From Streptomyces sp. CB09001 (GTDB lineage Bacteria > Actinomycetota > Actinomycetes > Streptomycetales > Streptomycetaceae): a stretch of 64,000 nt of DNA. Both the position numbers and the translations under genes were made by a program. The stretch lies in assembly GCF_003369795.1 (NCBI RefSeq), contig NZ_CP026730.1, positions 3,286,001-3,350,000 on the forward strand. Reading direction: 5' to 3'. This document shows, one piece after another, positions 20,499 to 32,450 of this stretch. The notes under the pieces are model-generated. The model did no database searches. It saw only the letters and a list, made by a program, of their open reading frames with translations, and had not been told where the DNA came from. Position 1 is the stretch's first letter. Every line of letters begins with the position of its first letter.

Positions 20499-21617
20499 CT
20501 ACTTCAGACCGAGCTCCGCGCAGGCGTCCGCGTACTTGGCCGTGCAGATGTCGGTGACCTTGTAGAAGTCGTCCGCGATGACCGTCTCCTCGATGTTCGC
20601 CTTGGTGAGGGCGACGACGGGGACGAGCTGGGCGGGGACGCCCTTGTGGGTGGGGCTGTCGACCTTGTCGCGGGCGAGCGCGTCGAACTGGATGTCCCGG
20701 CCCTGGACCCGTGCCACGGCCATCTCCGCGGCGTTCTCGGCCTCCTGCGGGTAGGACTTGTACACGCTCATGTACTGCTCGCCGGTGACGATCCGCTGGA
20801 CCGCGGCGAGTTCCGCGTCCTGGCCGGTGATCGGCGGCAGGTCGGTGACGCCCGCGTCCTCCAGGGCCTTGATGATGCCGCCCGCCATGCCGTCGTTGGC
20901 GGAGTAGACGCCCGCGATGTTCTTCTTGCCGATCTTCTCGATCGCCTCGGCCATGTTCGCCTCGGCGTTCTCCGGCTTCCAGTCCTTGGTGTCGAAGGAC
21001 TGGGCGATCGTCACCTTGCCGTTCAGCTCGGACAGCGCGCCCGCCTTGAACTGCTTGGCGTTCGGGTCGATGGACGAGCCGTTCATCATGACGATCTTCT
21101 CGGAGCTCTCCGGGTCGCCGCCGAGCGCCTCGATGAGCGAGCGGCCCTGGACCTCGCCGACCAGCTCGTTGTCGAAGGAGATGTAGGCGTCGATCGGGCC
21201 CTCGGCCAGCCGGTCGTAGGCGATGACGGGGATACCGGCGTCCTTGGCCTTCTGCACGCCGTCCGCGATGGCGTGCGCGTCGACCGCGTCCAGCACGATC
21301 ACGTCGACCTTGTCCTCGATCATCTGCTGCATCTGGTCGGCCTGCTTGGTGGCGCTGGCCTCGGCGTTGGCGTACTTGACGATGCCCTCGTCACGGGTCA
21401 GCTCGCCGACCTTCTTCTTGAAGAAGGGGTAGTCGAACTGCTCGTAGCGCGTGTTCTCCTTCTCCGGCAGCAGCAGCCCGACCAGGAGGTCGTTGCCCTT
21501 GGTCGGGCTGGCGTCGTCGCTGCTCTCCGACGCGCCCAGCATGCCGCAGGAGGCGAGCGAGAAGGTCATCAGGGACGCGGCCACGGATATGGCTGTTCGA
21601 CGGGCACGGCTGCTCAC
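20499..21617 (-). CDS. Sugar ABC transporter substrate-binding lipoprotein
   Basis: A 372-aa periplasmic-binding-protein type 1 domain of the ribose/xylose group. The lipobox is LASCG at residues 21-25, so the mature protein is lipid-anchored outside the cell. The ligand-binding fold shows LLVGLLLPEKENTRYEQFD, VDVIVLDAVDAHAIADGVQ, GIPVIAYDRLAEGPIDAYIS and ADGIIKALEDAG-like segments ending ADACAELGLK. No permease or ATPase gene is adjacent here, so the binding protein is orphaned within the window or shares a distant transporter. Start at GTG/ATG 21617. Confidence 0.88.
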   Translation of the reverse strand: MSSRARRTAISVAASLMTFSLASCGMLGASESSDDASPTKGNDLLVGLLLPEKENTRYEQFDYPFFKKKVGELTRDEGIVKYANAEASATKQADQMQQMIEDKVDVIVLDAVDAHAIADGVQKAKDAGIPVIAYDRLAEGPIDAYISFDNELVGEVQGRSLIEALGGDPESSEKIVMMNGSSIDPNAKQFKAGALSELNGKVTIAQSFDTKDWKPENAEANMAEAIEKIGKKNIAGVYSANDGMAGGIIKALEDAGVTDLPPITGQDAELAAVQRIVTGEQYMSVYKSYPQEAENAAEMAVARVQGRDIQFDALARDKVDSPTHKGVPAQLVPVVALTKANIEETVIADDFYKVTDICTAKYADACAELGLK

Positions 21618-21750
21618 TGCGCTAGACCTTCCGACACACGGGCGTAGTTGGTATCCAGGTGACCCAGGTGACCCCGGTGAAGAGAGCCAACGCTGTCTTC
21701 ACCAAATCGTCAAGAAGTACTAGACCAATGAGACAGCACCGTTGTGAACC

Positions 21751-21782
21751 GGCCCCGGAGGACGCGGTGGTCCTCCGGGGCC
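21751..21782 (-). terminator. Terminator of the dnaK-hspR operon
   Basis: A 13-bp perfect stem (GGCCCCGGAGGAC and complement), loop of 6, 40 bp beyond the hspR stop. Confidence 0.8.
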
Positions 21783-21821
21783 GATGATGCCGTTTTCCCT
21801 TGTGCCGTCTGCCGGTCCGGC

Positions 21822-22277
21822 TCAGTCCGAGGACTGGCCGCGGCGCCCCGGACGCCAGACCACCAGGGCGCTGGTCTGCTGTACCTCTTGGTAAGGGACC
21901 AGGTCACGGCGGTACGACGCGTGTACTGCGGCCTCGCGCTGGCGCATCGCCGTGGCCGCTCCGTCGAGGGCGGCGGCCAGCTCGGCCGCGCGGGCCTGGA
22001 GCTCGGCGACCTGGTTCTCCAGTTCGATGATGCGCTTGATTCCGGCCAGGTTGATGCCCTCGTCCTGCGACAACTGCTGCACCTGACGGAGCAGTTCGAT
22101 GTCGCGGGCCGAGTAGCGCCGGCCGCGGCCGGCGGTGCGGTCCGGGGAGACCAGGCCGAGACGGTCGTACTGGCGCAGCGTCTGCGGGTGCAGGCCGGAG
22201 AGCTGGGCCGCCACCGAGATGACGTAGACCGGGGTGTCCTCGGTCAGTTCGTACGGGTTGCGTCGACGACCGTCCAT
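21822..22277 (-). CDS. hspR: Heat-shock repressor HspR (MerR family)
   Basis: A 151-aa MerR-type repressor of the dnaK operon and clpB that works with DnaK as corepressor in Streptomyces. The DNA-binding half reads VYVISVAAQLSGLHPQTLRQYDRLGLVSP, followed by RGRRYSARDIELLRQVQQLS; the C-terminal half is a coiled-coil (IKRIIELENQVAELQARAAE). It starts MDGRRRNPYELTEDTPVY at 22277; an ATG 3 codons earlier overlaps the dnaJ stop. It is the last gene of the operon, so it autoregulates. Confidence 0.95.
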   Translation of the reverse strand: MDGRRRNPYELTEDTPVYVISVAAQLSGLHPQTLRQYDRLGLVSPDRTAGRGRRYSARDIELLRQVQQLSQDEGINLAGIKRIIELENQVAELQARAAELAAALDGAATAMRQREAAVHASYRRDLVPYQEVQQTSALVVWRPGRRGQSSD

Positions 22278-22282
22278 TCCCG

Positions 22283-23485
22283 TCAAGCTCCCTTCGCGGC
22301 CTGGAACAACTCCGCCCGCGGATCCTCGTCCGCGGTCGCCTCGCGATACGCCTCGAGCGCGTCACGAGCCTTCCCCGTCAGGTCCTTCGGAACACTCACC
22401 TCCACGGTGACCAGGAGGTCGCCGCGGGTGCCGTCCTTGCGGACCGCGCCCTTGCCCCGGGCCCGCATGGTGCGGCCGTTGGGCGTGCCCGCCGGCAGCT
22501 TCAGCGTGACGGACGGACCGCCCAGGGTCGGGACCCGGACCTCGCCGCCGAGGGCCGCCTCGGCGTAGGTGACCGGGACGGTGACGGTGAGGTTGTCGCC
22601 CCTGCGGCCGAAGACGGGGTGCTCCTTGACGTGCACGACCACGTACAGGTCGCCCGCCGGACCGCCCCGCTCGCCCGGCGTGCCCTTGCCGCGCAGCCGG
22701 ATGCGCTGCCCGTCCGAGACCCCGGCGGGGATACGGACCTGCATCGTCCGCGAGGACTTGGCGCGTCCGGAGCCCTTGCAGACCTCGCAGGGGTCCTCGG
22801 CGATCAGACCGCGGCCCTTGCAGTCCGGGCACGGGTCGGTGAGGGAGAAGCCGCCGCCCGAGCCCCGGGCGACCTGGCCGGTGCCGACGCAGGTCGGGCA
22901 CACGCGCGGGGTGCCGTTCTTGTCGCCGGTGCCGGAACAGGCCTTGCAGGGCGCCTGCGAGGACATCCTGAGCGGCACGGTCGCGCCCTCGATGGCCTCG
23001 GTGAAGCTCAGGGTGACCTCGGACTCGATGTCCTGCCCGCGCCGCGGCTGCGTGCGCGTGCCGGTGCCCGGTCCGCCGCCGGTGCGGTTGAACAGGCCGC
23101 CGAAGACGTCCCCGAGGCCGCCGCCGAAACCGCCGCCGGCGCCGCCCTGGCCTCCCCCGCCCTGGGCGCCGCCTCCGAAGAGGTCGCCCAGGTCGAAGTT
23201 GAAGGTGCCGCCGCCGCCCGCGCCCGGCCCCGGACGGAAGCCGCCGTTGCCGAAGAGCGCGCGGGCCTCGTCGTACTCCTTGCGCTTCTTGGGGTCACCG
23301 AGGATGTCGTTGGCCTCGGAGATCTCCTTGAAGCGCTCCTCCGCCTTGACGTTTCCCTTGTTGGCGTCCGGGTGGTTCTCGCGGGCGAGCTTCCGGTACG
23401 CCTTCTTGATCTCGGCCTCGGTGGCGTCCTTGGGGACGCCGAGAACCTTGTAGTAGTCCTTCTCGATGAAGTCCTTCGTGCTCAT
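22283..23485 (-). CDS. dnaJ: Chaperone DnaJ (type I Hsp40)
   Basis: A 400-aa type I J-protein that delivers clients to DnaK and stimulates its ATPase. The J domain (residues about 9-75) holds the HPD triad in ENHPDANKG. A Gly/Phe-rich linker spans FGNGGFRPGPGAGGG to about residue 150. Four zinc-finger repeats are intact (CKACSGTG, CPTCVGTG, CPDCKGRG, CEVCKGSG), followed by the beta-barrel client-binding domains. The start is ATG 23485 and the stop nearly abuts hspR. Confidence 0.96.
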   Translation of the reverse strand: MSTKDFIEKDYYKVLGVPKDATEAEIKKAYRKLARENHPDANKGNVKAEERFKEISEANDILGDPKKRKEYDEARALFGNGGFRPGPGAGGGGTFNFDLGDLFGGGAQGGGGQGGAGGGFGGGLGDVFGGLFNRTGGGPGTGTRTQPRRGQDIESEVTLSFTEAIEGATVPLRMSSQAPCKACSGTGDKNGTPRVCPTCVGTGQVARGSGGGFSLTDPCPDCKGRGLIAEDPCEVCKGSGRAKSSRTMQVRIPAGVSDGQRIRLRGKGTPGERGGPAGDLYVVVHVKEHPVFGRRGDNLTVTVPVTYAEAALGGEVRVPTLGGPSVTLKLPAGTPNGRTMRARGKGAVRKDGTRGDLLVTVEVSVPKDLTGKARDALEAYREATADEDPRAELFQAAKGA

Positions 23486-23527
23486 CCCCGACGTCCCTCC
23501 TCTCGCGCCCTGTGCGTCACTTCGAGC

Positions 23528-26102
<2,575 letters not shown>

Positions 26103-26133
26103 TGTGCATGACGCCCGGCGATGGGTCAACAGA

Positions 26134-26154
26134 GGTGAGTCGAGCCGACTCAAC
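26134..26154. promoter_or_regulatory. HAIR element 2 upstream of dnaK
   Basis: GGTGAGT-N7-ACTCAAC, a weaker HAIR site 52 bp (about five helical turns) upstream of the first. Two sites suggest cooperative HspR binding. Confidence 0.75.
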
Positions 26155-26156
26155 TC

Positions 26157-27355
26157 TTATCCGTTCCTTACACGCAACGAGGCTCCGACCTGCACGTTCT
26201 CGGTACTCGTGGCCTGACGAACCGGAAAAATCGTCGCCCGGAAGGACGCACCGCCCGGGACTCCGGTTGCCCCGCGAGGCACCTGGGACCCTCCGGCCCG
26301 AGGCCGCCGCACCGCGGCCCGCGCCGTCGCACCCCGCCCGGCCGGGCGGGCCGGAGCCCGCGCCCCCGCGCCCCGCCGGAGTCGCGGCGCCCCGTACACC
26401 CCTACCCGCAGCAGCCCCAGCACCCCGGCGGCCGCCCCGCCCGCCACCCACAGGGCGGCCTGCCCGCCCACCCGGCCGGTGTGGGTGAGCACGCCGACGA
26501 GCACCGCGCACAGGGCGGCCCCGCCGAGGACCACCACCGCACCCTGCGCGGTGAGCCCGAGCCGCCGCAGCCGGTGCGCGAGGTGGTCCGGCCCGCCGCG
26601 CGACAGGGGCCGTCCGGCCAGCCGGCGCGAGAGGAGGACGAGAACGGCGTCCGCCACCGGCACCGCGGTCAGCGCGAACAGCGCCCCCGCGCCGCCGCCC
26701 GGCCCGTACCCCGCCCGGGCGGACAGGCCCCGGCGAGCAGGAACCCGGTGAACAGCGACCCGCACGCGCCGAGCGCGATCCGCGCGGGATGCCAGTTGTG
26801 CAGCAGGAACCCGGCGAGCGCGGCGGCCAGCACGAGCAGCAGCACCGCGGGCCCGTCCATCAGCTCCACCGCGGCACACGCGCCGACGCCGAAGGCGGTC
26901 ACGACACCCACCGCACCGGCCACCCCGTCGGCGTGATCGAGGCCCCGGAAGGCGCCGGTGACCAGCACGACGCAGCCGACGGCGAGCACCCCGGCCACCG
27001 GCCCCGTCCCGCCGTACGGCACCGCGCAGGCCGCCGCCACGGCCGTACCGGCGAGGAGCCACCGCCGCCGCAGCCGCCACACGTCGGCCGCCAGGCCCAG
27101 CGCGCCGACGGCGGTGGCGGCCGCCAGCAGCCGTCCGGCCGACGGACCGAGCGGCACGACGCCGGACCGGTCCCCGGCCCAGGCCACGACCGCGGTGACG
27201 AGGACGACGGCCACCCCGCCGGCCAGCGGGACGGGCCGCTGCCGGCGCCGGTCGACGACGGCCAGACGCAGGGCGGGGGCCCGCAGCAGTGCGGCGAGGA
27301 CGGCGGCGAGGAGGAAGGAGGCGGTGGCGGCGGCGATCCCGTAGAGCACGGGCAC
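26157..27355 (-). pseudogene. MraY/WecA-type glycosyl-phosphotransferase, frameshifted
   Basis: A polytopic phospho-sugar/undecaprenyl-phosphate transferase homolog. The first frame runs from GTG 27355 (PVLYGIAAATASFLLAAVLA) through AFRGLDHADGVAGAVG, containing the conserved DHADG motif, to LFTGFLLAG, then goes out of frame and stops at 26669. The homologous C-terminal part (LSARAGYGPGGG, VADAVLVLLSRRLAGRPLSR, GGPDHLAHRLRRLGL) continues in the next frame to 26157. Adding one base in the CCCC run at 26728-26731 rejoins them. It is either a recent loss of function or a sequencing error in a homopolymer. Confidence 0.72.
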
Positions 27356-27528
27356 AAGCTATGCCGAATATCATGTTTTGCGATGAATCGCGCGGCCGCA
27401 CCGGCGTGGCGCCGTCCGCCCCGGGGGTGCGGCCCGCCGGGGTCAGGGTTGCCTCAGCGACGCAGATCACCGCACGTCCGACTACAGTGCGGCGGAGGAT
27501 GGGGGTACTCTCAGACGAACTGAATAAG

Positions 27529-27542
27529 TTACCGCTTAGTAA
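27529..27542. promoter_or_regulatory. TTAC-N6-GTAA palindrome upstream of the EtfD-like gene
   Basis: TTACCGCTTAGTAA, 42 bp before the start of the Fe-S oxidoreductase gene. It resembles operators of TetR-type regulators of fatty acid metabolism in actinobacteria. The protein that binds it is unknown. Confidence 0.4.
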
Positions 27543-27583
27543 TACCGCCCCCTCGTAACCTCGCAGGCCCGAGGAGCCCCCAA

Positions 27584-29866
27584 ATGCAACTCGCCGCGAT
27601 CATCGTGTCGCTGGTCCTGATCGTGGTCGGCGTCGCACTGTTCGGCCGCGCCGTCCTGCAGATCTTCACCTACCTGCGGCTGGGCCAGCCGGTGCCGGCC
27701 GGAACGCGGACCAACGACCCCGTGGACCGCACCGTCACCGTGGTCAGGGAGTTCCTCGGCCACACCCGGATGAACCGCTGGGGCATCGTCGGCGTGGCGC
27801 ACTGGTTCGTCGCGGTGGGCTTCTTCTCCCTGCTGCTGACCATCGTCAACGCCGTCGGCCAGCTCTTCCAGGCCGACTGGATCCTCCCGGTCATCGGCGA
27901 CTGGGCGCCGTACAACGTCTTCGTCGAGTTCATCGGCACGATGACGGTCCTCGGCATCCTGGTCCTGATCGTGATCCGGCAGCTCAGCCACCCGCGCAAG
28001 CCGGGCCGCAAGTCCCGCTTCGCCGGTTCCAACTTCGGCCAGGCGTACTTCGTCGAGGCCGTCATCCTCGTCGTCGGCGTCTGCATCTTCATGCTGCACG
28101 CGCTGGAGGGCGCCCTCCACCACGTGGACGGCTACGAGGCGTCGTTCTTCATCTCGTACCCGGTCGTCTCCGCGCTCCGGGACGCCGACCTCGGCACGCT
28201 CCAGAACCTCGTCTACCTCTTCGCCGGGCTGAAGATCGCGACCTCCTTCATCTGGATGATCACGGTCGCCCTGAAGACCGACATGGGCGTGGCCTGGCAC
28301 CGCTTCCTGGCCTTCCCGAACATCTGGTTCAAGCGCGACGCGAAGGGCGGCACCGCGCTCGGCCCGCTGCTCCCGATGACCTCGGGCGGCAAGCCGATCG
28401 ACTTCACCGACCCCGGCGACGACGACGTCTTCGGCGTCTCCCAGGTCGAGCAGTTCTCGTGGAAGGGCCTGCTGGACTTCTCCACCTGCACCGAGTGCGG
28501 CCGCTGCCAGTCGCAGTGCCCCGCGTGGAACACCGGCAAGCCCCTCTCCCCCAAGCTCCTGATCATGTCCCTGCGCGACCACGCGCACGCCAAGGCCCCC
28601 TACCTGCTGGCCGGCGGCGGCAAGACCATGGAGGGCGAGGAGAAGGCGTCCGAGGAGCAGCTCGCCGGCGTCCCCGCAGCCGCCCTCGCCGAGGCCGAGC
28701 GCCCGCTGATCGGCACCCTCGAGGAGCAGGGCGTCATCGACCCGGACGTCCTGTGGTCCTGCACCACCTGCGGCGCCTGCGTCGAGCAGTGCCCGGTCGA
28801 CATCGAGCACGTCGACCACATCGTCGACATGCGCCGCTACCAGGTCATGATCGAGTCGGCGTTCCCGTCCGAGGCGGGCACGATGCTCAAGAACCTGGAG
28901 AAGAAGGGCAACCCCTGGGGCCTGGCGAAGAAGCAGCGCCTGGAGTGGCTCAAGGAGCTGGACTTCGAGGTCCCGGTCGTCGGCAAGGACATCGAGGACC
29001 TCACCGAGGTCGAGTACCTGTACTGGGTCGGCTGCGCCGGCGCCCTGGAGGACCGCGCCAAGAAGACCACCAAGGCCTTCGCCGAGCTGCTCCACATCGC
29101 GGGCGTGAAGTTCGCGATCATGGGCGGCGACGAGAAGTGCACCGGCGACTCCGCCCGCCGCCTCGGCAACGAGCCCCTGTTCCAGGAGCTCGGCATGGAG
29201 AACGTCATGTCCCTCAACGCCGCCTTCGGCGAGGAGATGGACGAGGACGGCAAGGTCACCGACGAGTCCCGCAAGCCGAAGTCGGCCAAGAAGATCGTCG
29301 CGACCTGCCCGCACTGCCTCAACACCCTCGGCAACGAGTACCCGCAGCTCGGCGGCGACTACGAGGTCATCCACCACACCCAGCTGCTCCAGCACCTCGT
29401 CGACGAGGGCAAGCTGCTCCCGGTCACCCCGGTCGAGGGCATCATCACCTACCACGACCCCTGCTACCTGGGCCGCCACAACAAGATCTACACGCCCCCG
29501 CGCGAGATCATCGCCGCCGTCCCGGGCGTCCGCAACGAGGAGATGCACCGCCACAAGGAGCGCGGCTTCTGCTGCGGCGCCGGCGGCGCGCGGATGTGGA
29601 TGGAGGAGCGGATCGGCAAGCGCATCAACAACGAGCGCGTCGACGAGGCCCTGTCCGTCAACCCGGACATCGTCTCCACGGCCTGCCCGTTCTGCCTGGT
29701 CATGCTGACCGACTCGGTCAACGGCAAGAAGAACGAAGGCAAGGCCAAGGAGTCCATCCAGGTCGTCGACGTCGCCCAGCTCCTGCTGGACTCCGTCAGG
29801 ACCCCGGCCGACCCGACCGGCGAGCCGGAGCCGGAGAGCGAGCCGACGCCGGAGCCGGTGAAGTAA
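27584..29866 (+). CDS. Membrane Fe-S oxidoreductase, EtfD-like (ETF:menaquinone oxidoreductase)
   Basis: A 760-aa membrane protein. Residues 1-230 hold six or so hydrophobic helices in a NarI/cytochrome-b-like arrangement. A ferredoxin-type domain follows with STCTECGRCQSQCP and SCTTCGACVEQCP, predicting two [4Fe-4S] clusters. The C-terminal half carries two CCG-type domains (YWVGCAG, TCPHCLNT, HDPCYLGRHN, GFCCGAGG, TACPFC). This matches the family of mycobacterial EtfD, which passes electrons from beta-oxidation ETF to menaquinone; that role is assigned by family. The tail is acidic and Pro/Glu-rich. A strong terminator follows. Confidence 0.87.
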   Translation: MQLAAIIVSLVLIVVGVALFGRAVLQIFTYLRLGQPVPAGTRTNDPVDRTVTVVREFLGHTRMNRWGIVGVAHWFVAVGFFSLLLTIVNAVGQLFQADWILPVIGDWAPYNVFVEFIGTMTVLGILVLIVIRQLSHPRKPGRKSRFAGSNFGQAYFVEAVILVVGVCIFMLHALEGALHHVDGYEASFFISYPVVSALRDADLGTLQNLVYLFAGLKIATSFIWMITVALKTDMGVAWHRFLAFPNIWFKRDAKGGTALGPLLPMTSGGKPIDFTDPGDDDVFGVSQVEQFSWKGLLDFSTCTECGRCQSQCPAWNTGKPLSPKLLIMSLRDHAHAKAPYLLAGGGKTMEGEEKASEEQLAGVPAAALAEAERPLIGTLEEQGVIDPDVLWSCTTCGACVEQCPVDIEHVDHIVDMRRYQVMIESAFPSEAGTMLKNLEKKGNPWGLAKKQRLEWLKELDFEVPVVGKDIEDLTEVEYLYWVGCAGALEDRAKKTTKAFAELLHIAGVKFAIMGGDEKCTGDSARRLGNEPLFQELGMENVMSLNAAFGEEMDEDGKVTDESRKPKSAKKIVATCPHCLNTLGNEYPQLGGDYEVIHHTQLLQHLVDEGKLLPVTPVEGIITYHDPCYLGRHNKIYTPPREIIAAVPGVRNEEMHRHKERGFCCGAGGARMWMEERIGKRINNERVDEALSVNPDIVSTACPFCLVMLTDSVNGKKNEGKAKESIQVVDVAQLLLDSVRTPADPTGEPEPESEPTPEPVK

Positions 29867-29887
29867 CCGCCGCCCACCCGCTCGACC

Positions 29888-29921
29888 GACACCCCCGGGT
29901 TCCGCCGAACCCGGGGGTGTC
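29888..29921 (+). terminator. Terminator of the EtfD-like gene
   Basis: A perfect 15-bp stem (GACACCCCCGGGTTC and complement) with a 4-base loop, 21 bp past the stop. Confidence 0.9.
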
Positions 29922-29999
29922 GCCGCATGTCGAACGCGTGCATGATTACCCGGTCGTTGTCGGTGCTGGTGGCACGGGTTGATACGGACGAGGTGAACG

Positions 30000-31331
30000 G
30001 TGCGGCGCCTGCGAAGAAGCACCCTGACGGGAACGGCCGCCGCCGGCTGCCTGCTGCTGCTCACCGCCTGCGGCCACGGCCCGGCACCCGCGGCCGATGA
30101 CGCCGCCGCACCCACCCCCGTACGCGCCGCCCAGGCCCCCGCCCTGCTCCCCGTCCCGCACGGCGAGGGCAGCGAGGTGCCCGACGACTTCAACGGCGAC
30201 GGCCACCGCGACCTGGTCCTCGACAACCTGGTCACGGCGGAGACCCACACGGACGACGCGGGTATCGGCATCGTCTACGGCTCAGCCCGCGGACTGGTGC
30301 CGGGAGCCCGGCAGTTGCTCACACCCAAGAAGTACGCGGCGCCGACGGACGGCCAGTTGCCGGCCGTCTTCGAGGCGGAAGCGAGCTGCGACCTCGACGG
30401 CGACGGCTTCACCGACCTGGTGGTCACCACCGACCCGCCCTACGACGGCCAGGGCCGCCCCCCGGTCCCCCTCCAGCTCCTCTTCGGCTCCCCGTCGGGA
30501 CCGACCGGCCGCGCGGTCCCGCTGACCATCCCCGACAAGGCCCGCTACGGCAACGACTGGCCCGAGCGCCCGGTGTGCGGCGACTTCGACGGCGACGGCG
30601 CCCAGGACCTGGTCGTCCACGCCTCCGCCGGCCGCCTCAGCCATCTGCGCGGCCCCTTCACCCGCGAGGGCGCCCCGCACAAGGCCGGCGCGGCCATCCC
30701 CTCCCCCGGCGAGGCACCGACCGGCCCCGCCGCCGACGTGAACCGCGACGGGTACGACGACCTCGTCGTCCGCGTCTCCGCGGGCCCCGGCAGAGCGGCC
30801 CTCGTCCTGGGCGGCCCCGACGGCCCGACCCGCACCGGGGTCACCCTCCCCACCGGCGTCGACCTCGCCCTGGGCGCCTTCGGCAACGGCAAGGCGCTGG
30901 ACGCGGCGGTGGGCACCCCGGACGGCACCACGCTGCGCTACGACCTCCCCACCGCGGCTGGGGGTACCTCCCACGCATCAAGCGGTGGGGGAGGCACCCT
31001 CGGCGCACCGGGCTCGATGCTCGACGCCGCCGACTTCGACGGCGACGGCCTGAGCGAGCTGGTCTCCAGCGGCTCCGGAGTACGCGTGTACCCCGGCCGC
31101 GCGACGGGCCCCACGACGCGGGGCGCGGTCACGGTACGGCCCGCGGCGACGGGCACCACCCGGGTGCTGACGGCCGGCGACTTCGACGGCGACGGCCTGG
31201 CCGACCTGGTGCTGCGCACGTCCCAGGGCGACACGAAGGACTCCGTCGAGGTCCACCGGGGCGCGGCGAAGGACCTGGTCACGGCACGGGCCGCGGTCAC
31301 GTTCTCGACGGCCCAGTTCCTGGCCCCGTAG
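30000..31331 (+). CDS. FG-GAP/VCBS repeat lipoprotein
   Basis: A 443-aa exported protein. The signal peptide ends in the lipobox LLTACG (about residues 20-25). The mature part is a beta-propeller of FG-GAP repeats, each with a calcium-binding DxDGDG loop: DDFNGDGHRDLVLDN, CDLDGDGFTDLVVTT, GDFDGDGAQDLVVHA, ADVNRDGYDDLVVRV, ADFDGDGLSELVSSG and GDFDGDGLADLVLRT. An adhesion or cell-surface binding role is likely but unspecific. GTG start at 30000. A Streptomyces-type palindromic repeat is inserted in frame at 30957-30995 (GGTSHASSGGGG). Confidence 0.85.
   Translation: MRRLRRSTLTGTAAAGCLLLLTACGHGPAPAADDAAAPTPVRAAQAPALLPVPHGEGSEVPDDFNGDGHRDLVLDNLVTAETHTDDAGIGIVYGSARGLVPGARQLLTPKKYAAPTDGQLPAVFEAEASCDLDGDGFTDLVVTTDPPYDGQGRPPVPLQLLFGSPSGPTGRAVPLTIPDKARYGNDWPERPVCGDFDGDGAQDLVVHASAGRLSHLRGPFTREGAPHKAGAAIPSPGEAPTGPAADVNRDGYDDLVVRVSAGPGRAALVLGGPDGPTRTGVTLPTGVDLALGAFGNGKALDAAVGTPDGTTLRYDLPTAAGGTSHASSGGGGTLGAPGSMLDAADFDGDGLSELVSSGSGVRVYPGRATGPTTRGAVTVRPAATGTTRVLTAGDFDGDGLADLVLRTSQGDTKDSVEVHRGAAKDLVTARAAVTFSTAQFLAP
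30957..30995. repeat. Intragenic GGGGGTACCTCCC...GGGGGAGG repeat
   Basis: A GC-rich palindromic unit inside the FG-GAP gene, in frame. A similar unit occurs at 61805-61838. Such units recur in Streptomyces genomes, as far as I remember. Confidence 0.5.
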
Positions 31332-31483
31332 GGGACCGGCGGACGGACGCGTCGGGTCCGCCGACCGGACCTCGGGGACGCCTCGGGGAGCACCCGTAAG
31401 GGATGTCACAGCTCGGCCGCAAAGGACCCCCCGAACGGCCGGGCCCCGCACGTCACTCTCCGGGACCAGGTACGTTCGAAGGC

Positions 31484-32437
31484 GTGGCTGGATTCAGGAT
31501 CGGACGCGGCCGGGACAACGGCGCTCCAAACGCGCGACCGCAACGCCCCCCGTACGGACAGCAGGCGCCCCAGGGACCGCCGTACGGCGGCCCGGCGACG
31601 CCTCAGCAGCCGTACCCGCAGCCGCCGTACGGCGGCGGTGGCGCCCCCGCGCCCGGCGGCTCCCCGTGGCCCCAGGCACACGGCGGCGGTCACCCCGGAC
31701 AGGGCGGACACGGCGAGCCGGAGTACTTCGGGGACGGCGGCTACGGGCAGGGCCCCGGCGGGCACCCCCAGCAGGCCCCGTACGACCCGTACGCCGCCAA
31801 CAACCCGGGTCACACCCAGGCGTTCACGGTCGACGACCCCTACAACCAGGGCGACACCTACCGCGCCGGCACCGCACCGGCCCCCGGCCCGGTCGGCCCC
31901 CGCCTGCACTGGAAGGACCTCCTGAAGGGCGTGATCCTCGCGCCCAACCAGACCTTCCTCCAGATGCGGGACTACGCGATGTGGGCCCCGGCGCTCATCG
32001 TGACGTTCCTCTACGGCCTGCTGGCGGTCTTCGGCTTCGACGGCGCCCGCGAGGAGGCGATCAACGCCACCCTCTCCAACGCGATCCCGATCGTCCTGAC
32101 CACTGCGGTGGCGCTGGTGCTCAGCGCCTTCGTCCTGGGCGTGGTCACCCACACCCTGGCCCGCCAGCTCGGCGGCGACGGCGCCTGGCAGCCCACGGTC
32201 GGCCTCTCCATGCTGATCATGTCCCTCACGGACGCCCCGCGCCTGGTCGTCGCGATGTTCGCCGGCGGCGACGCGCCCTTCGTCCAGATCCTCGGCTGGG
32301 CCACCTGGGTCGCGGCCGGTGCCCTCCTCACCCTGATGGTCGGCCGCTCCCACGACCTGCCCTGGCCGAAGGCGCTGGGCGCGTCCGCGATCCAGCTGAT
32401 CGCCCTGCTGTCGATCGTGAAGCTGGGCACGTTCTAG
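31484..32437 (+). CDS. Yip1 family membrane protein
   Basis: A 317-aa protein. The first 130 residues are a Pro/Gly/Gln/Tyr-rich disordered segment (RPPYGQQAPQGPPYGGPATP). The rest is a Yip1 domain of five hydrophobic helices: LKGVILAPNQTFLQMRDY, WAPALIVTFLYGLLAVFGF, IPIVLTTAVALVLSAFVLGV and others. Function in bacteria is unknown. The start is GTG 31484 (VAGFRIGRGRDNG); a longer frame from 31403 is possible but lacks a ribosome site. It ends at a hairpin shared with the convergent phosphoribosyltransferase remnant. Confidence 0.82.
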   Translation: MAGFRIGRGRDNGAPNARPQRPPYGQQAPQGPPYGGPATPQQPYPQPPYGGGGAPAPGGSPWPQAHGGGHPGQGGHGEPEYFGDGGYGQGPGGHPQQAPYDPYAANNPGHTQAFTVDDPYNQGDTYRAGTAPAPGPVGPRLHWKDLLKGVILAPNQTFLQMRDYAMWAPALIVTFLYGLLAVFGFDGAREEAINATLSNAIPIVLTTAVALVLSAFVLGVVTHTLARQLGGDGAWQPTVGLSMLIMSLTDAPRLVVAMFAGGDAPFVQILGWATWVAAGALLTLMVGRSHDLPWPKALGASAIQLIALLSIVKLGTF

Positions 32438-32450
32438 TCCCGGACATGTG

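Noticed and set aside
27536..30271. 911-codon minus-strand ORF opposite the EtfD-like gene
   Set aside because: Shadow frame caused by GC bias; low-complexity product, while the plus strand encodes a full Fe-S enzyme.
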